The position numbers and the translations under genes were made by a program. A stretch of DNA of 48,182 nucleotides from Bacillota bacterium (GTDB lineage Bacteria; Bacillota; Sulfobacillia; RBS10-35; JAJYVN01): the NCBI GenBank assembly GCA_021806565.1, contig JAJZXK010000013.1, forward strand, positions 1 to 48,182, read 5' to 3'. Positions 8,647 to 17,796 of this stretch are shown here, piece after piece; the first letter of the stretch is position 1, and each line of letters starts with the position of its first letter. The notes below the pieces were generated by a model. The model did not search any database. It was given only the letters and a program-made list of their open reading frames with translations, and was not told where the DNA came from.

Positions 8647-9033
8647 AATCGAGGCAGTTCGTGGGGATGCGGGCGCGCTGTGGCGTGATCGCCTGTGCTC
8701 GCCAGGGCGGCCAACCGCAGGGAGAGCGCCTGCGTCGCGGGCGATTGCGCCGGGGTGCCGCCGAGTAGGGACGCGCTTGCTCAAGGTGGAACGGCCGTGG
8801 GTCCGACGATGGGTTGCCGTCCGCCCGCGCGGTGTTACCGTGGTGGGGCGGGAGTCGACCAGCGCCGTGGGCCGAAGCCGGCGGCTTGCATCCCCAAGGC
8901 CCGGGCCGGCCGGGATGGGGGGCCGCCAGGGGGCGGCGTGCGCGCGGGGTGCGGCTTCGGTGCGCCGCTCCAACCGCGCGGCCGGCCTGCCGCGCGCGGC
9001 GGTTGCCGCGCGAATCGAGTCCCCTGTGGTCCA

Positions 9034-9090
9034 CCGCCCCAACTGGGGCAAGTTTGAGGCCGGAGGGGGCGAAAGCCTGGTCGGGCGGAC
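9034..9090 (+). promoter_or_regulatory. Candidate structured leader, copy A
   Basis: The ends CCGCCC (9034-9039) and GGGCGG (9083-9088) can close a stem around an internal GGC-GAAA-GCC hairpin (9068-9077). Bases 9047-9090 match 31851-31894, upstream of pyk, at 30 of 44 positions without gaps, including 15 identical bases at the end. It lies 15 bases before the GTG of the binding-protein gene. I could not match it to a riboswitch class I know, and composition bias may explain part of the match. Confidence 0.3.
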
Positions 9091-9105
9091 GGTGTGGAAG
9101 GCTGA

Positions 9106-10824
9106 GTGATCGGTCGGTACGCATTCTCTAACCAGGGGTTGGTGGTTGGAACGCGGTCGCTTCGGCGGGTGGCAGGACTGGCGCTCGCACTCGGGCTCGT
9201 CCTCGGGCTTTCGGGTGGGTGCGCGCGGCCTGGCGCGGATCCGGTTCCGGTCGCGGTAACGCACCTGGCGAGCCGCGGACGGCCCGGCGCGCTCACGGTG
9301 GCGGTGCCGGGGGACTTTCCCACCCTGAATCCGGCCGTAGCCCAGGACACGGAATCGATCTCGGCGGTGCAGCTCCTGTACCAGCCGCTGTTCAGCTACG
9401 GGGCGGGCGGGAAGCTGCGCGGCCTGCTTGCTGGCGGCTGGTCGTGGAACCGCACCCGGACGACGCTGACCGTCCATCTTGTGGCCGGAGCCCGGTTTGC
9501 CGATGGCCGGCCGGTGGTCGCGACCGACGTCGTGTATTCGTTGGGGCGCATGCTGCGCAAGGGAGCGCACGCACCGGAGGCGCGGGCTTTCGCCGCGCTG
9601 CGCGGCTACGCCGCCCTGCGCGCCGGCAAACCCGCCGCGGGTATCGTCGCGTCCGGCCAGCAAAGCGTCGTGTTCCGTCTGCGGCACCCGGTGGCGGACT
9701 TCCGGGCCCTTTTGGCCCTGCCCAGCACCTCAGTGGTGGAGCGGCGGCGGGCGATGGTGGCGACGGGCCCGGCTTGGTGGTTTCAGCACTCCGCCGGCAG
9801 CGGGCCGTACATACTGGGTAAGGCGGTGCCCGGCCAGTCGCTGACCCTGATGCCCAACGTCCGCTACTGGCGGGCGCCGCCGCCCCGGCTCCCGGTCCGT
9901 TTCGAGATCATGAGCGCGCCGGCCCAGCAGTTGAGCGCCTTTGACGCCGGCCGCGTCGCCATCCTGCCGGCGCCGGCCACGCGGACGCTCCTGTCGGCCC
10001 GGTTGCCGGCCGGTAGCCGCGTGCTGGTCGGGCCGGATCTCGGGGTCGCCTACCTCGGGTTCAACACCGCCAAACCGCCTTTTTCGAACCCGTTGCTGCG
10101 ACGCGCCGTGGCGCTCGCCCTGCATAAGCGGCGACTGCTGGCGGCCTCCGGCGGGGCCGGCCGGGTGGCCGCGGGCCTGTTGCCGCCCGGGATTTCCGGT
10201 TACGATCCCGCCCTGCGGCCGTATCCGTACGACCCCGGCGCGGCCCGCGCCCTGCTGCGCTCTGCCGGGGTGCAGCGCCCGCTGACCGTGCAGTTGCTGA
10301 CCATCGCGGCCGGCGGTACGCAGCAGGCCGGCATGACCGACGCGGTGGCCCAGGAGATCGCCCGTGAACTGGACGCGATCGGATTCAGGGTGGTGGTGCG
10401 CCAGGACAGTTGGTCCCAGTATTACCAGGGACTGCGGTCCGGTCAGGCGAACCTGTTTCAGGCCGTCTGGCTGGCGGACTACCGCTCGCCGCAGGACTTC
10501 TTCTTCAACCTGCTGTCACCCCAGACGGTGGGTGCGGGTAACGCCAGTTTCTACCGCAACCCAGGCTTCGATGCCGCACTGGCCCGGGCGGCGACAACCC
10601 AGGGGACGGCGGCGGCGGCGGCCTACCGAGCGCTGAATGTCCAGGCCTACCGGCACCTACCGCTGTTGCCGGAGTTCTACACGAGCGCGGCGGTGCTCGT
10701 GCAGCCCTGGGTGCATCCGGCGGACTTCCGCCTCTTTTTGGATCCGCCGCTGATGCCGCGGCTGCAGCGGGTGCGGGTGGGCGGCGCCGTAGCGAACTCG
10801 GTCGTCGGTGGGGGAGTGAAGTAG
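9106..10824 (+). CDS. ABC transporter substrate-binding lipoprotein, peptide/nickel type
   Basis: This 572-residue protein is a family 5 extracellular solute-binding protein (oligopeptide/dipeptide/nickel class). A basic N-terminus, a hydrophobic stretch and the lipobox LSGGC show a lipoprotein anchored outside the membrane. Typical motifs are TLNPAVAQDTESISAVQLLYQPL, split here across two strands of the fold, RFADGRPVVATDVVYSLGRML, PPFSNPLLRRAVALALHK and YPYDPGAARALLRSAG. The GTG at 9106 is preceded by GGAAGG. No permease or ATPase gene lies near, so it is an orphan receptor that must use a transporter encoded elsewhere. The next two genes follow closely. Confidence 0.9.
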   Translation: MIGRYAFSNQGLVVGTRSLRRVAGLALALGLVLGLSGGCARPGADPVPVAVTHLASRGRPGALTVAVPGDFPTLNPAVAQDTESISAVQLLYQPLFSYGAGGKLRGLLAGGWSWNRTRTTLTVHLVAGARFADGRPVVATDVVYSLGRMLRKGAHAPEARAFAALRGYAALRAGKPAAGIVASGQQSVVFRLRHPVADFRALLALPSTSVVERRRAMVATGPAWWFQHSAGSGPYILGKAVPGQSLTLMPNVRYWRAPPPRLPVRFEIMSAPAQQLSAFDAGRVAILPAPATRTLLSARLPAGSRVLVGPDLGVAYLGFNTAKPPFSNPLLRRAVALALHKRRLLAASGGAGRVAAGLLPPGISGYDPALRPYPYDPGAARALLRSAGVQRPLTVQLLTIAAGGTQQAGMTDAVAQEIARELDAIGFRVVVRQDSWSQYYQGLRSGQANLFQAVWLADYRSPQDFFFNLLSPQTVGAGNASFYRNPGFDAALARAATTQGTAAAAAYRALNVQAYRHLPLLPEFYTSAAVLVQPWVHPADFRLFLDPPLMPRLQRVRVGGAVANSVVGGGVK

Positions 10825-11268
10825 GTGGCGGACGTGAAGGGCCCGGGACGGTCGGGCAGGGGCGGGCCATCGATCTGGACGCTGCTGGCGGTCTCCGTGG
10901 TGGCCGTGATGGTGTTGCAGTTTCTGGCCGGCACGGCGTCGAGTCCGGTGGAGCGGTGGCTGCACATCCGTACGGTGCCCTTTTGGTTACCTCTGGCCAT
11001 GGCGGCCGGCCTCGGAATTGTTTTCGGTTCCCTGTTCCGCCGCCGCATGCCGGGGGCCGGAAAGCCCGCGCCACCGACCAAGCCCCCTTCTGCCACGCAC
11101 GGGCGGCACGCGGTGCCGCGCCGCATTCGGCGCGAGCGCGAGCGCCAGCGTCAAGCCCGGGAGCGGACCGAGGCGCGCCAGCGGCGTGAGGTGGTCGCTG
11201 CGGCGCCAGCGGCGCATCCGGTCGCGCCGCGCGCCACTTGGTGGGATCGACTGCGTCGGAGGGGCTAA
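10825..11268 (+). CDS. Unknown two-helix membrane protein with basic tail
   Basis: I do not recognise this 147-residue protein. Its GTG start directly abuts the stop of the binding-protein gene, so the two are cotranscribed and probably translationally coupled. It has a Gly/Arg-rich N-terminus, a first membrane segment (IWTLLAVSVVAVMVLQFLA), a loop, a second segment (PFWLPLAMAAGLGIVFGSLF), and a long cytoplasmic tail of about 70 residues dominated by Arg, Ala, Gln and Glu, probably helical. The tail could bind nucleic acid or acidic lipid; that is speculation. Coupling to the binding protein hints at a role at the membrane with it. Confidence 0.65.
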   Translation: MADVKGPGRSGRGGPSIWTLLAVSVVAVMVLQFLAGTASSPVERWLHIRTVPFWLPLAMAAGLGIVFGSLFRRRMPGAGKPAPPTKPPSATHGRHAVPRRIRRERERQRQARERTEARQRREVVAAAPAAHPVAPRATWWDRLRRRG

Positions 11269-11381
11269 ACCGGATCCGCGGCAGGAAAGGCGCGGCGTCC
11301 GACGGAATCGCCCTCCACCCGGACGGGTCCGAGCCGTCGGCCCGCCGGGTTCACCTCTGGCGCGAGGAGGCCGAGGGTTTC

Positions 11382-11981
11382 ATGCTGTTCAACCCGAACG
11401 CGCCCCTGCTGTTCGACCTCAAGGTGCCCTTCGCCAAGGCGCGGCCGTCGCCGCATCACAACTACGAGTTGGCCGGCGGGCTGGTGAACGCGTTCGCCCT
11501 GGGGCCGATCGGATCGGAGGACGATCTCTGGCTTGCGGCCCTCGAGCCGCCGACGACGGGTCCGGCCGCCGGCCGGCCGCTGGTCTGCGCCAATCTGCTC
11601 GATCCATTCGGGCGCCGGTTGTTGGTCCTGGAGTTCAACCGCCCGACCTTCAATCCCAAGGGGTGCCAGGTCGCGGCGGGTCCAGAGGGCCTGGACGTGC
11701 GGGACCCGGGTGGCCGGGCCCTGCTGACGATCCGCACCGGACGGTCCGGGTCGGAGGCGGCGGCTGTGTCCTACGTGCAGGGCCTGCTCAAGGATCGCAC
11801 CGGAGCGGTGCGGTTGGAGACGCGCGCCGCGGCCGGCCGCTCCTCGCTCCACCTGCACGGGCCGCTGGCCTATGGCATCGGTGCGGACGGCGACGTTGCG
11901 GTGGACGAAGGCCTCGGCGCGGAGGCCACCCGCCGCCTTGCGGACTTGGCCCGGCGGGCGGCCGGTCACGAGGTGGGCTGA
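11382..11981 (+). CDS. Unknown soluble protein
   Basis: I do not recognise this protein of 199 residues from ATG 11382; the same frame is open back to a TTG at 11238, which would give 247 residues. The ATG is favoured because GAGGAGG lies 11 bases upstream. The sequence has no signal peptide or membrane helix and reads like a beta-rich fold (LVCANLLDPFGRRLLVLEFN, LLTIRTGRSGSEAAAVSY, SSLHLHGPLAYGIG). Cys are few and there is no obvious catalytic motif. It follows the two-helix gene and precedes zwf1 by about 105 bases. Confidence 0.6.
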   Translation: MLFNPNAPLLFDLKVPFAKARPSPHHNYELAGGLVNAFALGPIGSEDDLWLAALEPPTTGPAAGRPLVCANLLDPFGRRLLVLEFNRPTFNPKGCQVAAGPEGLDVRDPGGRALLTIRTGRSGSEAAAVSYVQGLLKDRTGAVRLETRAAAGRSSLHLHGPLAYGIGADGDVAVDEGLGAEATRRLADLARRAAGHEVG

Positions 11982-12028
11982 ACGGGACTCCGCGCGGGTC
12001 GTCTTTGATCTGGATCTGCGAAGGGGGT

Positions 12029-12060
12029 GGCCCGCGGCGGCCGGATCGCGTCCGCGGGCC
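12029..12060. terminator. Perfect inverted repeat before zwf1
   Basis: The arms 12029-12037 and 12052-12060 are a perfect 9-bp repeat with a 14-base loop. It lies between the unknown soluble-protein gene and the zwf1 ATG (12087). It may end upstream transcription or structure the zwf1 leader. There is no U-tract. Confidence 0.4.
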
Positions 12061-12086
12061 GGCCGTGCCGGGATGGCATTGTGGCG

Positions 12087-13559
12087 ATGAGACCTACGGA
12101 TGCGGTGACGATGGTCCTGTTCGGCGCCAGTGGCGACCTGGCGCGCCGCAAGCTGTTTCCAGCCCTGTTCGGGTTGTCCCGTCATCAATCGGCGGCGCAC
12201 GGCCTGCGGATTCTCGGGGTGGCGCATGAGGCGTACTCCCAGACGGACTTCCGCGGTGTGGTGGCGGAGGCGCTGGCCGGCCAGGGGGATGACGCCGCCC
12301 GGTCCGCCTTCCTGGAGGGCGTCGACTACCTGCAGTCGGAGTTCGATGCGGCCGCCGGCTATGAGGCGCTGGCCCAGCGGCTGGGCGCCGCCGACCTGCC
12401 CGGAAACCGGCTCTACTACCTGGCGACGGCGCCGTCCTTCTATGGACCGATCACCGATCGGCTGCGGCGTGCCGGCCTCTGCCGGCCGATCGACGCAGAC
12501 CACTGGACGCGCATCATCGTGGAAAAGCCCTTCGGGTCCGACCTCCCTTCGGCCGTGGCGCTCAACCGCCGCCTGCACCAAGCCTTTCAGGAAGCCCAGA
12601 TTTACCGCATCGACCACTACCTGGGCAAGGAGACGGTGCAGAACATCCTGGTGTTCCGCTTCGCCAACGGCCTGTTCGAGCCCGTCTGGAACCGCCAGTT
12701 TGTCGACAACGTGCAGGTGACGGTCTCGGAAGCCCTGGGCGTGGAGGAGCGAGGCGGTTACTACGAGAAGTCCGGCGCCCTGCGGGACATGGTGCAAAAC
12801 CACCTGTTGCAGTTGCTGTCGCTGGTGGCGATGGAGCCGCCGATCACCTTCCGCGCCGACGCGGTCCGCGACCGCAAGGTCGACGTCCTGCGCTCGGTCC
12901 ACCCGATGGGGCCGGATGCGGTGGCCGCTGGCGTGGTTCGGGGACAGTACGAGGCGGGTACGGCCGACGATACGGCGGTTCCCGGATACCGCGCCGAGCG
13001 CGCGGTGGCTCCCGATTCTAAGACCGAGACGTATGTGGCGATGCGCCTGCAGATCGACAACTGGCGCTGGGGCGGCGTCCCTTTCTACCTGCGCACCGGC
13101 AAGCGCCTGCCACGGCGGGCGGCGGAGATCGCGGTGACCTTCCAGCGGCCGCCGCAACTGCTGTTTGCGGAGACGGACGCCGCGGAGTTGGAGTCCAACG
13201 TGCTGGTGCTGCGCATCCAACCGCAGGAAGGCATCTTTCTGCGGTTCGGCGCCAAGCGTCCAGGGCAGGACATCGAGGTGGTCCCGGTGGAGATGGACTT
13301 TTCCTACGGCGGCCACTTCGGCGCCGCCGAGTTGGACGCGTACGGGCGGTTGCTGCTGGACGCCCTGCGCGGTGACGCGACGCTGTTCACGCGTGCCGAC
13401 GAAACCGAGGCGGCCTGGAGGGTGGTGGACCCGATCCGCGCCGCCTGGACGGCGGGTGTGGACGGCTGTGCGGTGCGGCCTTATGCCGCCGGCACATGGG
13501 GGCCGGCCGCCGCCGCGGAGTTGCTGGCGCGCGACGGACGCTCCTGGCGCACCCCCTGA
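12087..13559 (+). CDS. zwf: Glucose-6-phosphate dehydrogenase, first copy
   Basis: It oxidises glucose 6-phosphate to 6-phosphogluconolactone with NAD(P). This 490-residue protein has the nucleotide-binding [17 protein letters not shown], the active-site signature RIDHYLGKE (from Arg174) and the catalytic His in [24 protein letters not shown] and [18 protein letters not shown] are typical of the C-terminal domain. The ATG at 12087 puts the Rossmann loop about 10 residues in, as usual. The ribosome site is weak. It stands apart from the main pentose-phosphate operon and is one of two complete copies in the window; the copies differ throughout, so this is not a recent duplication. Confidence 0.93.
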   Translation: MRPTDAVTMVLFGASGDLARRKLFPALFGLSRHQSAAHGLRILGVAHEAYSQTDFRGVVAEALAGQGDDAARSAFLEGVDYLQSEFDAAAGYEALAQRLGAADLPGNRLYYLATAPSFYGPITDRLRRAGLCRPIDADHWTRIIVEKPFGSDLPSAVALNRRLHQAFQEAQIYRIDHYLGKETVQNILVFRFANGLFEPVWNRQFVDNVQVTVSEALGVEERGGYYEKSGALRDMVQNHLLQLLSLVAMEPPITFRADAVRDRKVDVLRSVHPMGPDAVAAGVVRGQYEAGTADDTAVPGYRAERAVAPDSKTETYVAMRLQIDNWRWGGVPFYLRTGKRLPRRAAEIAVTFQRPPQLLFAETDAAELESNVLVLRIQPQEGIFLRFGAKRPGQDIEVVPVEMDFSYGGHFGAAELDAYGRLLLDALRGDATLFTRADETEAAWRVVDPIRAAWTAGVDGCAVRPYAAGTWGPAAAAELLARDGRSWRTP

Positions 13560-13682
13560 AAGAGGCGGTATTGCGATCCGCCGCGCGGCATACATCGGCG
13601 GTGCGGCGTTCCGCTTGCGGACGGGCGCCGTCGAGTGTCGGCCCGGGCCGCCGTTCGGCCGGGGCTGGGGGGAGGTCGCGTG

Positions 13683-14093
13683 ATGGCCGCGATCAAGGAC
13701 GTGGCACAGAACCTGCTGTCGACCGAGGGTCCCTTGTTGCAGGGCTACAAAGACCTGCGTGGTGCGGCGGTCACGCGTGCCGAACAGGCGCTGTCGGCGG
13801 CGGTCCAGGACGCGCAACTGGCCCAGGTGAGCTACCTGCAGTTGCTCTGTGAGGAGCTTCCGCCCCAGTTCGTGGGCGTGGGCAGCATCACTTCGGATGC
13901 GGTCAAGTTGCGCGAGGGGCCCGGCGGCAGCCACCCGCAGCGCGGGGAGTTGCGGGCCGGCACCCCGGTGCTGGTCATCGAGTGGAACGGCTATTGGGCT
14001 CAGGTGCAGGTGCCCGGAGGCACGCGGGGATACGTCTTTCGCGACTACGTGCGCACGGACTCCGGGGGACGGGAGGCGAGTTGGCAGCGATAG
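13683..14093 (+). CDS. SH3-domain protein
   Basis: This 136-residue protein has an N-terminal helical region of about 50 residues (AEQALSAAVQDAQLAQVSYLQLL) followed by a bacterial SH3 domain. Its typical marks are VKLREGPGGSHPQRGELRAG, WNGYWAQVQV and GTRGYVFRDYV. Bacterial SH3 domains often bind cell-wall peptides, but no signal peptide or membrane helix is visible, so the location is unclear. ATG 13683 is well placed 7 bases after GGAGG; a GTG directly before it is also in frame. It lies between zwf1 and gluconokinase without an obvious metabolic link. Confidence 0.78.
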   Translation: MAAIKDVAQNLLSTEGPLLQGYKDLRGAAVTRAEQALSAAVQDAQLAQVSYLQLLCEELPPQFVGVGSITSDAVKLREGPGGSHPQRGELRAGTPVLVIEWNGYWAQVQVPGGTRGYVFRDYVRTDSGGREASWQR

Positions 14094-14264
14094 CCACGGG
14101 ACGAGGGTGGTGGTGGTCCATGCGCGTCCGGACGATTGCGCGGCCGCCATCCGGGGGGCCGTTGCCGGAGAATCGGACGTGGTCGGGGCGGTGAACGGCC
14201 CAAGCCGCGCCGCCATGCGGCCCGCGCGCTTGCGATGCGTCCCCCGCTGTGCAACATTGGCAGG

Positions 14265-15746
14265 GTGACAAGCCGTGTGCTGGCCCTCGACGTCGGGACC
14301 TCTTCTGTGCGTGCCTCCCTGTATGGGGAGGACGGTCGGCTTATCCCCGGGAGCGCCATCCGCATCGTCCACCAGGTGTCCTACCTTGCGGACGGCGGCG
14401 TGGAGACGGACGCGGACGCGCTCTACGAGCGGCTGACCAACGCGATCGACCACTGCCTGGCCGCGTGCCCCGGCGCGGTGGCGGCGGTCGGGATCTCGTG
14501 CTTCTGGCATAGCCTGATGGGTCTGGATGCGTCCCTCCACCCCTGCACCCCCGTGTTGGTTTGGGCCGACACCCGTAGCGCCGCACAGGCCGAGGCCCTG
14601 GCCGCGGAACTGGACGCCGAGCTGGTCCGGGCCCGTACCGGCTGCCGGTTTCATCCGAGCTATCCGCCGGCCAAGTTGCGTTGGGTGCGGGAGAATCGAC
14701 GCGATTGGTGGGGGGCCGCCGCACACTGGGTGTCGTTTGGCGAATACCTCGCCCAACGTCTGGGTGGAGAGCTGGTCGCCAGCGTCTCACTCGCTTCCGG
14801 CTCCGGTTTGTATGATCAACGGCGTGCGATCTGGGACCCGGACGTCTGCGCGGCCGCCGGCGTCGCGGTGGGTGCCCTGCCGACGGTGGCCGATCTGTCC
14901 GAGGCCGATCTGCGGGTGCGTTCGGGTGGTCGCTGGCCGAACTTGGACGGCGCCCGCCTGCTGTTGCCGGCCGGCGACGGGGCGTGCAACAACGTGGGCA
15001 GCGGCTGCATGGGACCTGGGCGCATCGCCCTGATGATCGGTTCATCCGGGGCGGTGCGGCGCTGCCAGGTCGGCGGGCCGTGGACGGTGCCTGGCTCCCT
15101 GTGGCAATATCGCTTGGACCGCAGGCGGGGGCTCGTCGGAGGCGCGCTGAGCAACGGTGGTAACCTGCATCAATGGCTGCAGGACCGGCTGCGGCTGGAC
15201 GGCGAGATCGAGGCGGCCCTGCTGGCCAGGGAGCCCGGGGTCCATGGTTTGACCTTCCTGCCGTTGCTGGCGGGCGAACGCAGTCCGGGTTGGGCCCCCA
15301 GCGCCTGGGGCGGCGTGCTCGGGTTGCGGGAGGCCACCACCGCGCTGGACCTTTTGCAGGCCGGCATGGAAGCAGTCGCCCAGGGCTTCGCGGCCCTGGT
15401 GCGCGATATCGGTGCGGACGGCCAGGTGATCGGCTCGGGCGGGGGCGTGTGGCACTCGCCGGCGTGGGCCCGGATGCTCGCCGACGCCCTCGGGCGGGAC
15501 ATCTACCGTTCGGCGGAGGCTGAGGCGTCCAGTCGCGGCGCCGCCCTTTTGGCATTGGAGAGCATGGGGGTCGTGGGGCCGCTCGAGGGGCTGGATCCAC
15601 CGCTGGGGGACGCGGTTCGGGCGGATCCCAAGCGACAGGCCGCCCACCGCCGCAGTTGGGAACGCCAGAGCCGTTTGTATGAGATCCTGCGCAGCGACGA
15701 TGTGATCGGTTTTGTGGTGGAGCGGGTGAATCCCGCGGGGGAGTGA
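14265..15746 (+). CDS. gntK: FGGY-family sugar kinase, probably gluconokinase
   Basis: This 493-residue FGGY kinase has the N-terminal phosphate loop [28 protein letters not shown] in the first domain, and the ATP-domain motifs [12 protein letters not shown] and [17 protein letters not shown]. It phosphorylates a sugar or sugar acid. The position in an operon with transketolase, transaldolase, zwf2 and pgl, and a gnd in the window, favours D-gluconate, giving 6-phosphogluconate. Xylulokinase is the main alternative and cannot be excluded by eye. The start is set at GTG 14265, giving [11 protein letters not shown]; the ribosome site is poor, and ATG 14235 is also possible. Transketolase starts 11 bases after its stop. 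Confidence 0.82.
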   Translation: MTSRVLALDVGTSSVRASLYGEDGRLIPGSAIRIVHQVSYLADGGVETDADALYERLTNAIDHCLAACPGAVAAVGISCFWHSLMGLDASLHPCTPVLVWADTRSAAQAEALAAELDAELVRARTGCRFHPSYPPAKLRWVRENRRDWWGAAAHWVSFGEYLAQRLGGELVASVSLASGSGLYDQRRAIWDPDVCAAAGVAVGALPTVADLSEADLRVRSGGRWPNLDGARLLLPAGDGACNNVGSGCMGPGRIALMIGSSGAVRRCQVGGPWTVPGSLWQYRLDRRRGLVGGALSNGGNLHQWLQDRLRLDGEIEAALLAREPGVHGLTFLPLLAGERSPGWAPSAWGGVLGLREATTALDLLQAGMEAVAQGFAALVRDIGADGQVIGSGGGVWHSPAWARMLADALGRDIYRSAEAEASSRGAALLALESMGVVGPLEGLDPPLGDAVRADPKRQAAHRRSWERQSRLYEILRSDDVIGFVVERVNPAGE

Positions 15747-15757
15747 GGGAGACGGCG

Positions 15758-17764
15758 ATGCAGACGGTGGGTGTGGCGGCGTTGGACGAGGTGTGCATCA
15801 ACACGATCCGTACCCTCTCGATTGATGGCGTGGAGAAGGCGAATTCCGGCCATCCGGGGTTACCGATGGGCGCGGCGGCGATGGCGTATGTGCTCTGGAC
15901 ACGCCACCTGCGGCATAACCCCGCGGATCCGCAGTGGCCCGGCCGCGACCGATTCGTGTTGTCGGCGGGCCACGGGAGCATGCTGCTGTACAGCCTGCTG
16001 CACCTGACCGGGTACGACCTGTCGCTGGACGATTTGCGCAATTTCCGTCAACTGGACTCCAAGACGCCGGGGCATCCGGAACACGGGATCACCTCTGGAG
16101 TGGAGGCGACGACCGGCCCGCTCGGACAGGGCTTTGCCACCGGTGTCGGCATGGCCATCGCCGCCGAGGCCCTGGAGGCCCGCTTCGGCAGGCCGGGCTT
16201 CGATCTGATTCCGTCGCGCATCTTCGCTCTGGTAAGTGACGGCGATCTTATGGAAGGGATCGCGTCCGAGGCGGCGTCCCTGGCCGGCCATCTGAAGCTG
16301 GGCCGGTTGGTGTATTTATACGACGACAACCACATCTCCCTGGACGGCCCGACCGATCTCTCGTTCAGCGAGGACGTGGTGGCGCGTTTCGAGTCGTACG
16401 GGTGGCACACCCAGGCGGTCGCGGACGGCAACGACCTGGAGGCCGTCGACCGGGCCATCTCTGCGGCGGTCGCCGAGACGGGCCGCCCGTCACTGATCGC
16501 GGTGCGCACGCACATCGGCTTTGGCAGTCCCAACCGCCAGGATTCGGCGAAGGCGCACGGCCAGCCCCTCGGTGCGGATGAGGTGCGGCTCACCAAGCAG
16601 GCTTACGGCTGGCCGGCGGAGCCGGATTTCCTGGTGCCGCCCGAGGCGCGGGCGCACTTCCGCACCGTTCTGCAGCGCGGGCGGCAGTGGCAGGCGGAGT
16701 GGGAGGAAGGCTTGAAGCGCTACGGCCAGGCGCATCCCGAGGCGGCGGCTGCGCTGCGGTCGGCCCTCTCCGGGGAGTTGCCGCAAGGCTGGCTGCAGGC
16801 GGTGCCGGCGTTCGGCCAGGAGGCCGTCGCCACGCGCGCCGCCTTCGGCACGGTGCTCAACGCCGTGGCCGGGCCCGTGCCGACCCTGCTGGGCGGCTCT
16901 GCGGACCTTTCGGGCAGCAACGAGACGACGATCAAGGGCGCCGGGGTGTTTTCGGCCGCCGAGCGCGGCGGGCGAAACCTCTATTACGGGGTGCGGGAAC
17001 ACGCTATGGGGGCGGCCATGAACGGCATCGCCCTCTTCGGCGGCTGCCGTCCCTTCGGCGGTACCTTCCTGACGTTTTCGGACTACATGCGCGGCAGCAT
17101 CCGTCTGGCGGCGCTGCAGGATCTACCCGTCATCTATGTCTTCACACACGACAGCATTGGCCTTGGTGAAGACGGTCCCACCCACCAGCCGATCGAGCAC
17201 CTGGCCGCGTTGCGGGCGATGCCCAACCTGGCGGTGCTGCGGCCCGCGGACGGCAATGAGACAGCGGGTGCCTGGGTGGTGGCGCTGGAGCGCCGCGGCG
17301 GGCCGTCCGCGTTGATCCTGTCGCGCCAGAAGCTCCCGGGGTTGACCTCGGCCGAGGGCGCCGCCGAGCGCGTGGCGCGCGGCGCGTACGTCCTGGGTCA
17401 GGACGGGGGTGCGGATCCGGACCTGATCCTGATGGCCAGCGGTTCCGAGGTGCAGTTGGCGGTGGCGGCGGCGCGGGCCCTAGGTGGCGAGGGCCTGCGT
17501 GTGCGCGTGGTCAGTGCGCCCAGCCTTGAACTGTTCAAGGCCCAACCGAAGGAGTATCGTGAAAGTGTGCTGCCGCGGGGCTGCCGGCGCCGCTTGGCCA
17601 TCGAGGCCGCGGTGGGCCAACCGTGGTGGGAGTGGGTCGGATTGGACGGGGACGTGGTGTCCCTTGAGCACTTCGGGGCGTCGGGCCCCGCAGAGCGCCT
17701 CTTCGCCCGTTACGGCTTCACGCCGGAGGCGGTCGCCGAGCGCGCGCGGCGCCTGCTGGGCTAG
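15758..17764 (+). CDS. tkt: Transketolase
   Basis: This thiamine-diphosphate enzyme moves two-carbon units between sugar phosphates in the non-oxidative pentose phosphate pathway. Its 668 residues match the usual length of about 660. Visible are [20 protein letters not shown], the ThDP/metal motif [27 protein letters not shown], and the pyrimidine-domain [22 protein letters not shown] 15758 is preferred because GGGAG lies 7 bases upstream; a GTG at 15743 that overlaps the gntK stop is in frame. Third gene partners downstream are tal, zwf2 and pgl. Confidence 0.95.
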   Translation: MQTVGVAALDEVCINTIRTLSIDGVEKANSGHPGLPMGAAAMAYVLWTRHLRHNPADPQWPGRDRFVLSAGHGSMLLYSLLHLTGYDLSLDDLRNFRQLDSKTPGHPEHGITSGVEATTGPLGQGFATGVGMAIAAEALEARFGRPGFDLIPSRIFALVSDGDLMEGIASEAASLAGHLKLGRLVYLYDDNHISLDGPTDLSFSEDVVARFESYGWHTQAVADGNDLEAVDRAISAAVAETGRPSLIAVRTHIGFGSPNRQDSAKAHGQPLGADEVRLTKQAYGWPAEPDFLVPPEARAHFRTVLQRGRQWQAEWEEGLKRYGQAHPEAAAALRSALSGELPQGWLQAVPAFGQEAVATRAAFGTVLNAVAGPVPTLLGGSADLSGSNETTIKGAGVFSAAERGGRNLYYGVREHAMGAAMNGIALFGGCRPFGGTFLTFSDYMRGSIRLAALQDLPVIYVFTHDSIGLGEDGPTHQPIEHLAALRAMPNLAVLRPADGNETAGAWVVALERRGGPSALILSRQKLPGLTSAEGAAERVARGAYVLGQDGGADPDLILMASGSEVQLAVAAARALGGEGLRVRVVSAPSLELFKAQPKEYRESVLPRGCRRRLAIEAAVGQPWWEWVGLDGDVVSLEHFGASGPAERLFARYGFTPEAVAERARRLLG

Positions 17765-17796
17765 GGCGGACCCGGACGGACGCAGTGGCGGGGGGG

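Larger units (their letters stand above)
8481..9105. other. Long intergenic region between htpX and the binding protein
   Basis: This stretch of about 625 bases holds the htpX leader and promoter on the left and, at the right end, a block (9034-9090) that resembles the pyk leader. The middle (about 8650-9030) is extremely GC-rich, with several short inverted repeats. Frames are open on both strands but give Arg/Pro/Ala-rich translations without recognisable domains. I saw no signature of RNase P RNA, tmRNA, SRP RNA or a tRNA. A small RNA cannot be excluded. Confidence 0.4.

Noticed and set aside
9047-9090. Cyclic-di-GMP (GEMM-I) riboswitch reading of the leader block
   Set aside because: GGCAA and GCGAAAGCC look similar at first, but the GGGACGCAAAGCC core and the second conserved half are absent.
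8554-9687. Minus-strand open frame across the htpX-binding protein intergenic region
   Set aside because: It overlaps the confident binding-protein gene, its translation is low-complexity and Arg/Pro-rich, and it has no ribosome binding site.
11265-14756. A 1163-codon open frame on the minus strand opposite zwf1 and neighbours
   Set aside because: It is antisense to clear genes (zwf, SH3 protein, gluconokinase), gives an Arg/Gln/Pro-rich product with no domain, and is expected when codon third positions are nearly always G or C.
14341-16041. A 566-codon minus-strand frame opposite gluconokinase and transketolase
   Set aside because: Product is dominated by Arg, Pro and Ser without family resemblance; it is a shadow of two well-supported genes.
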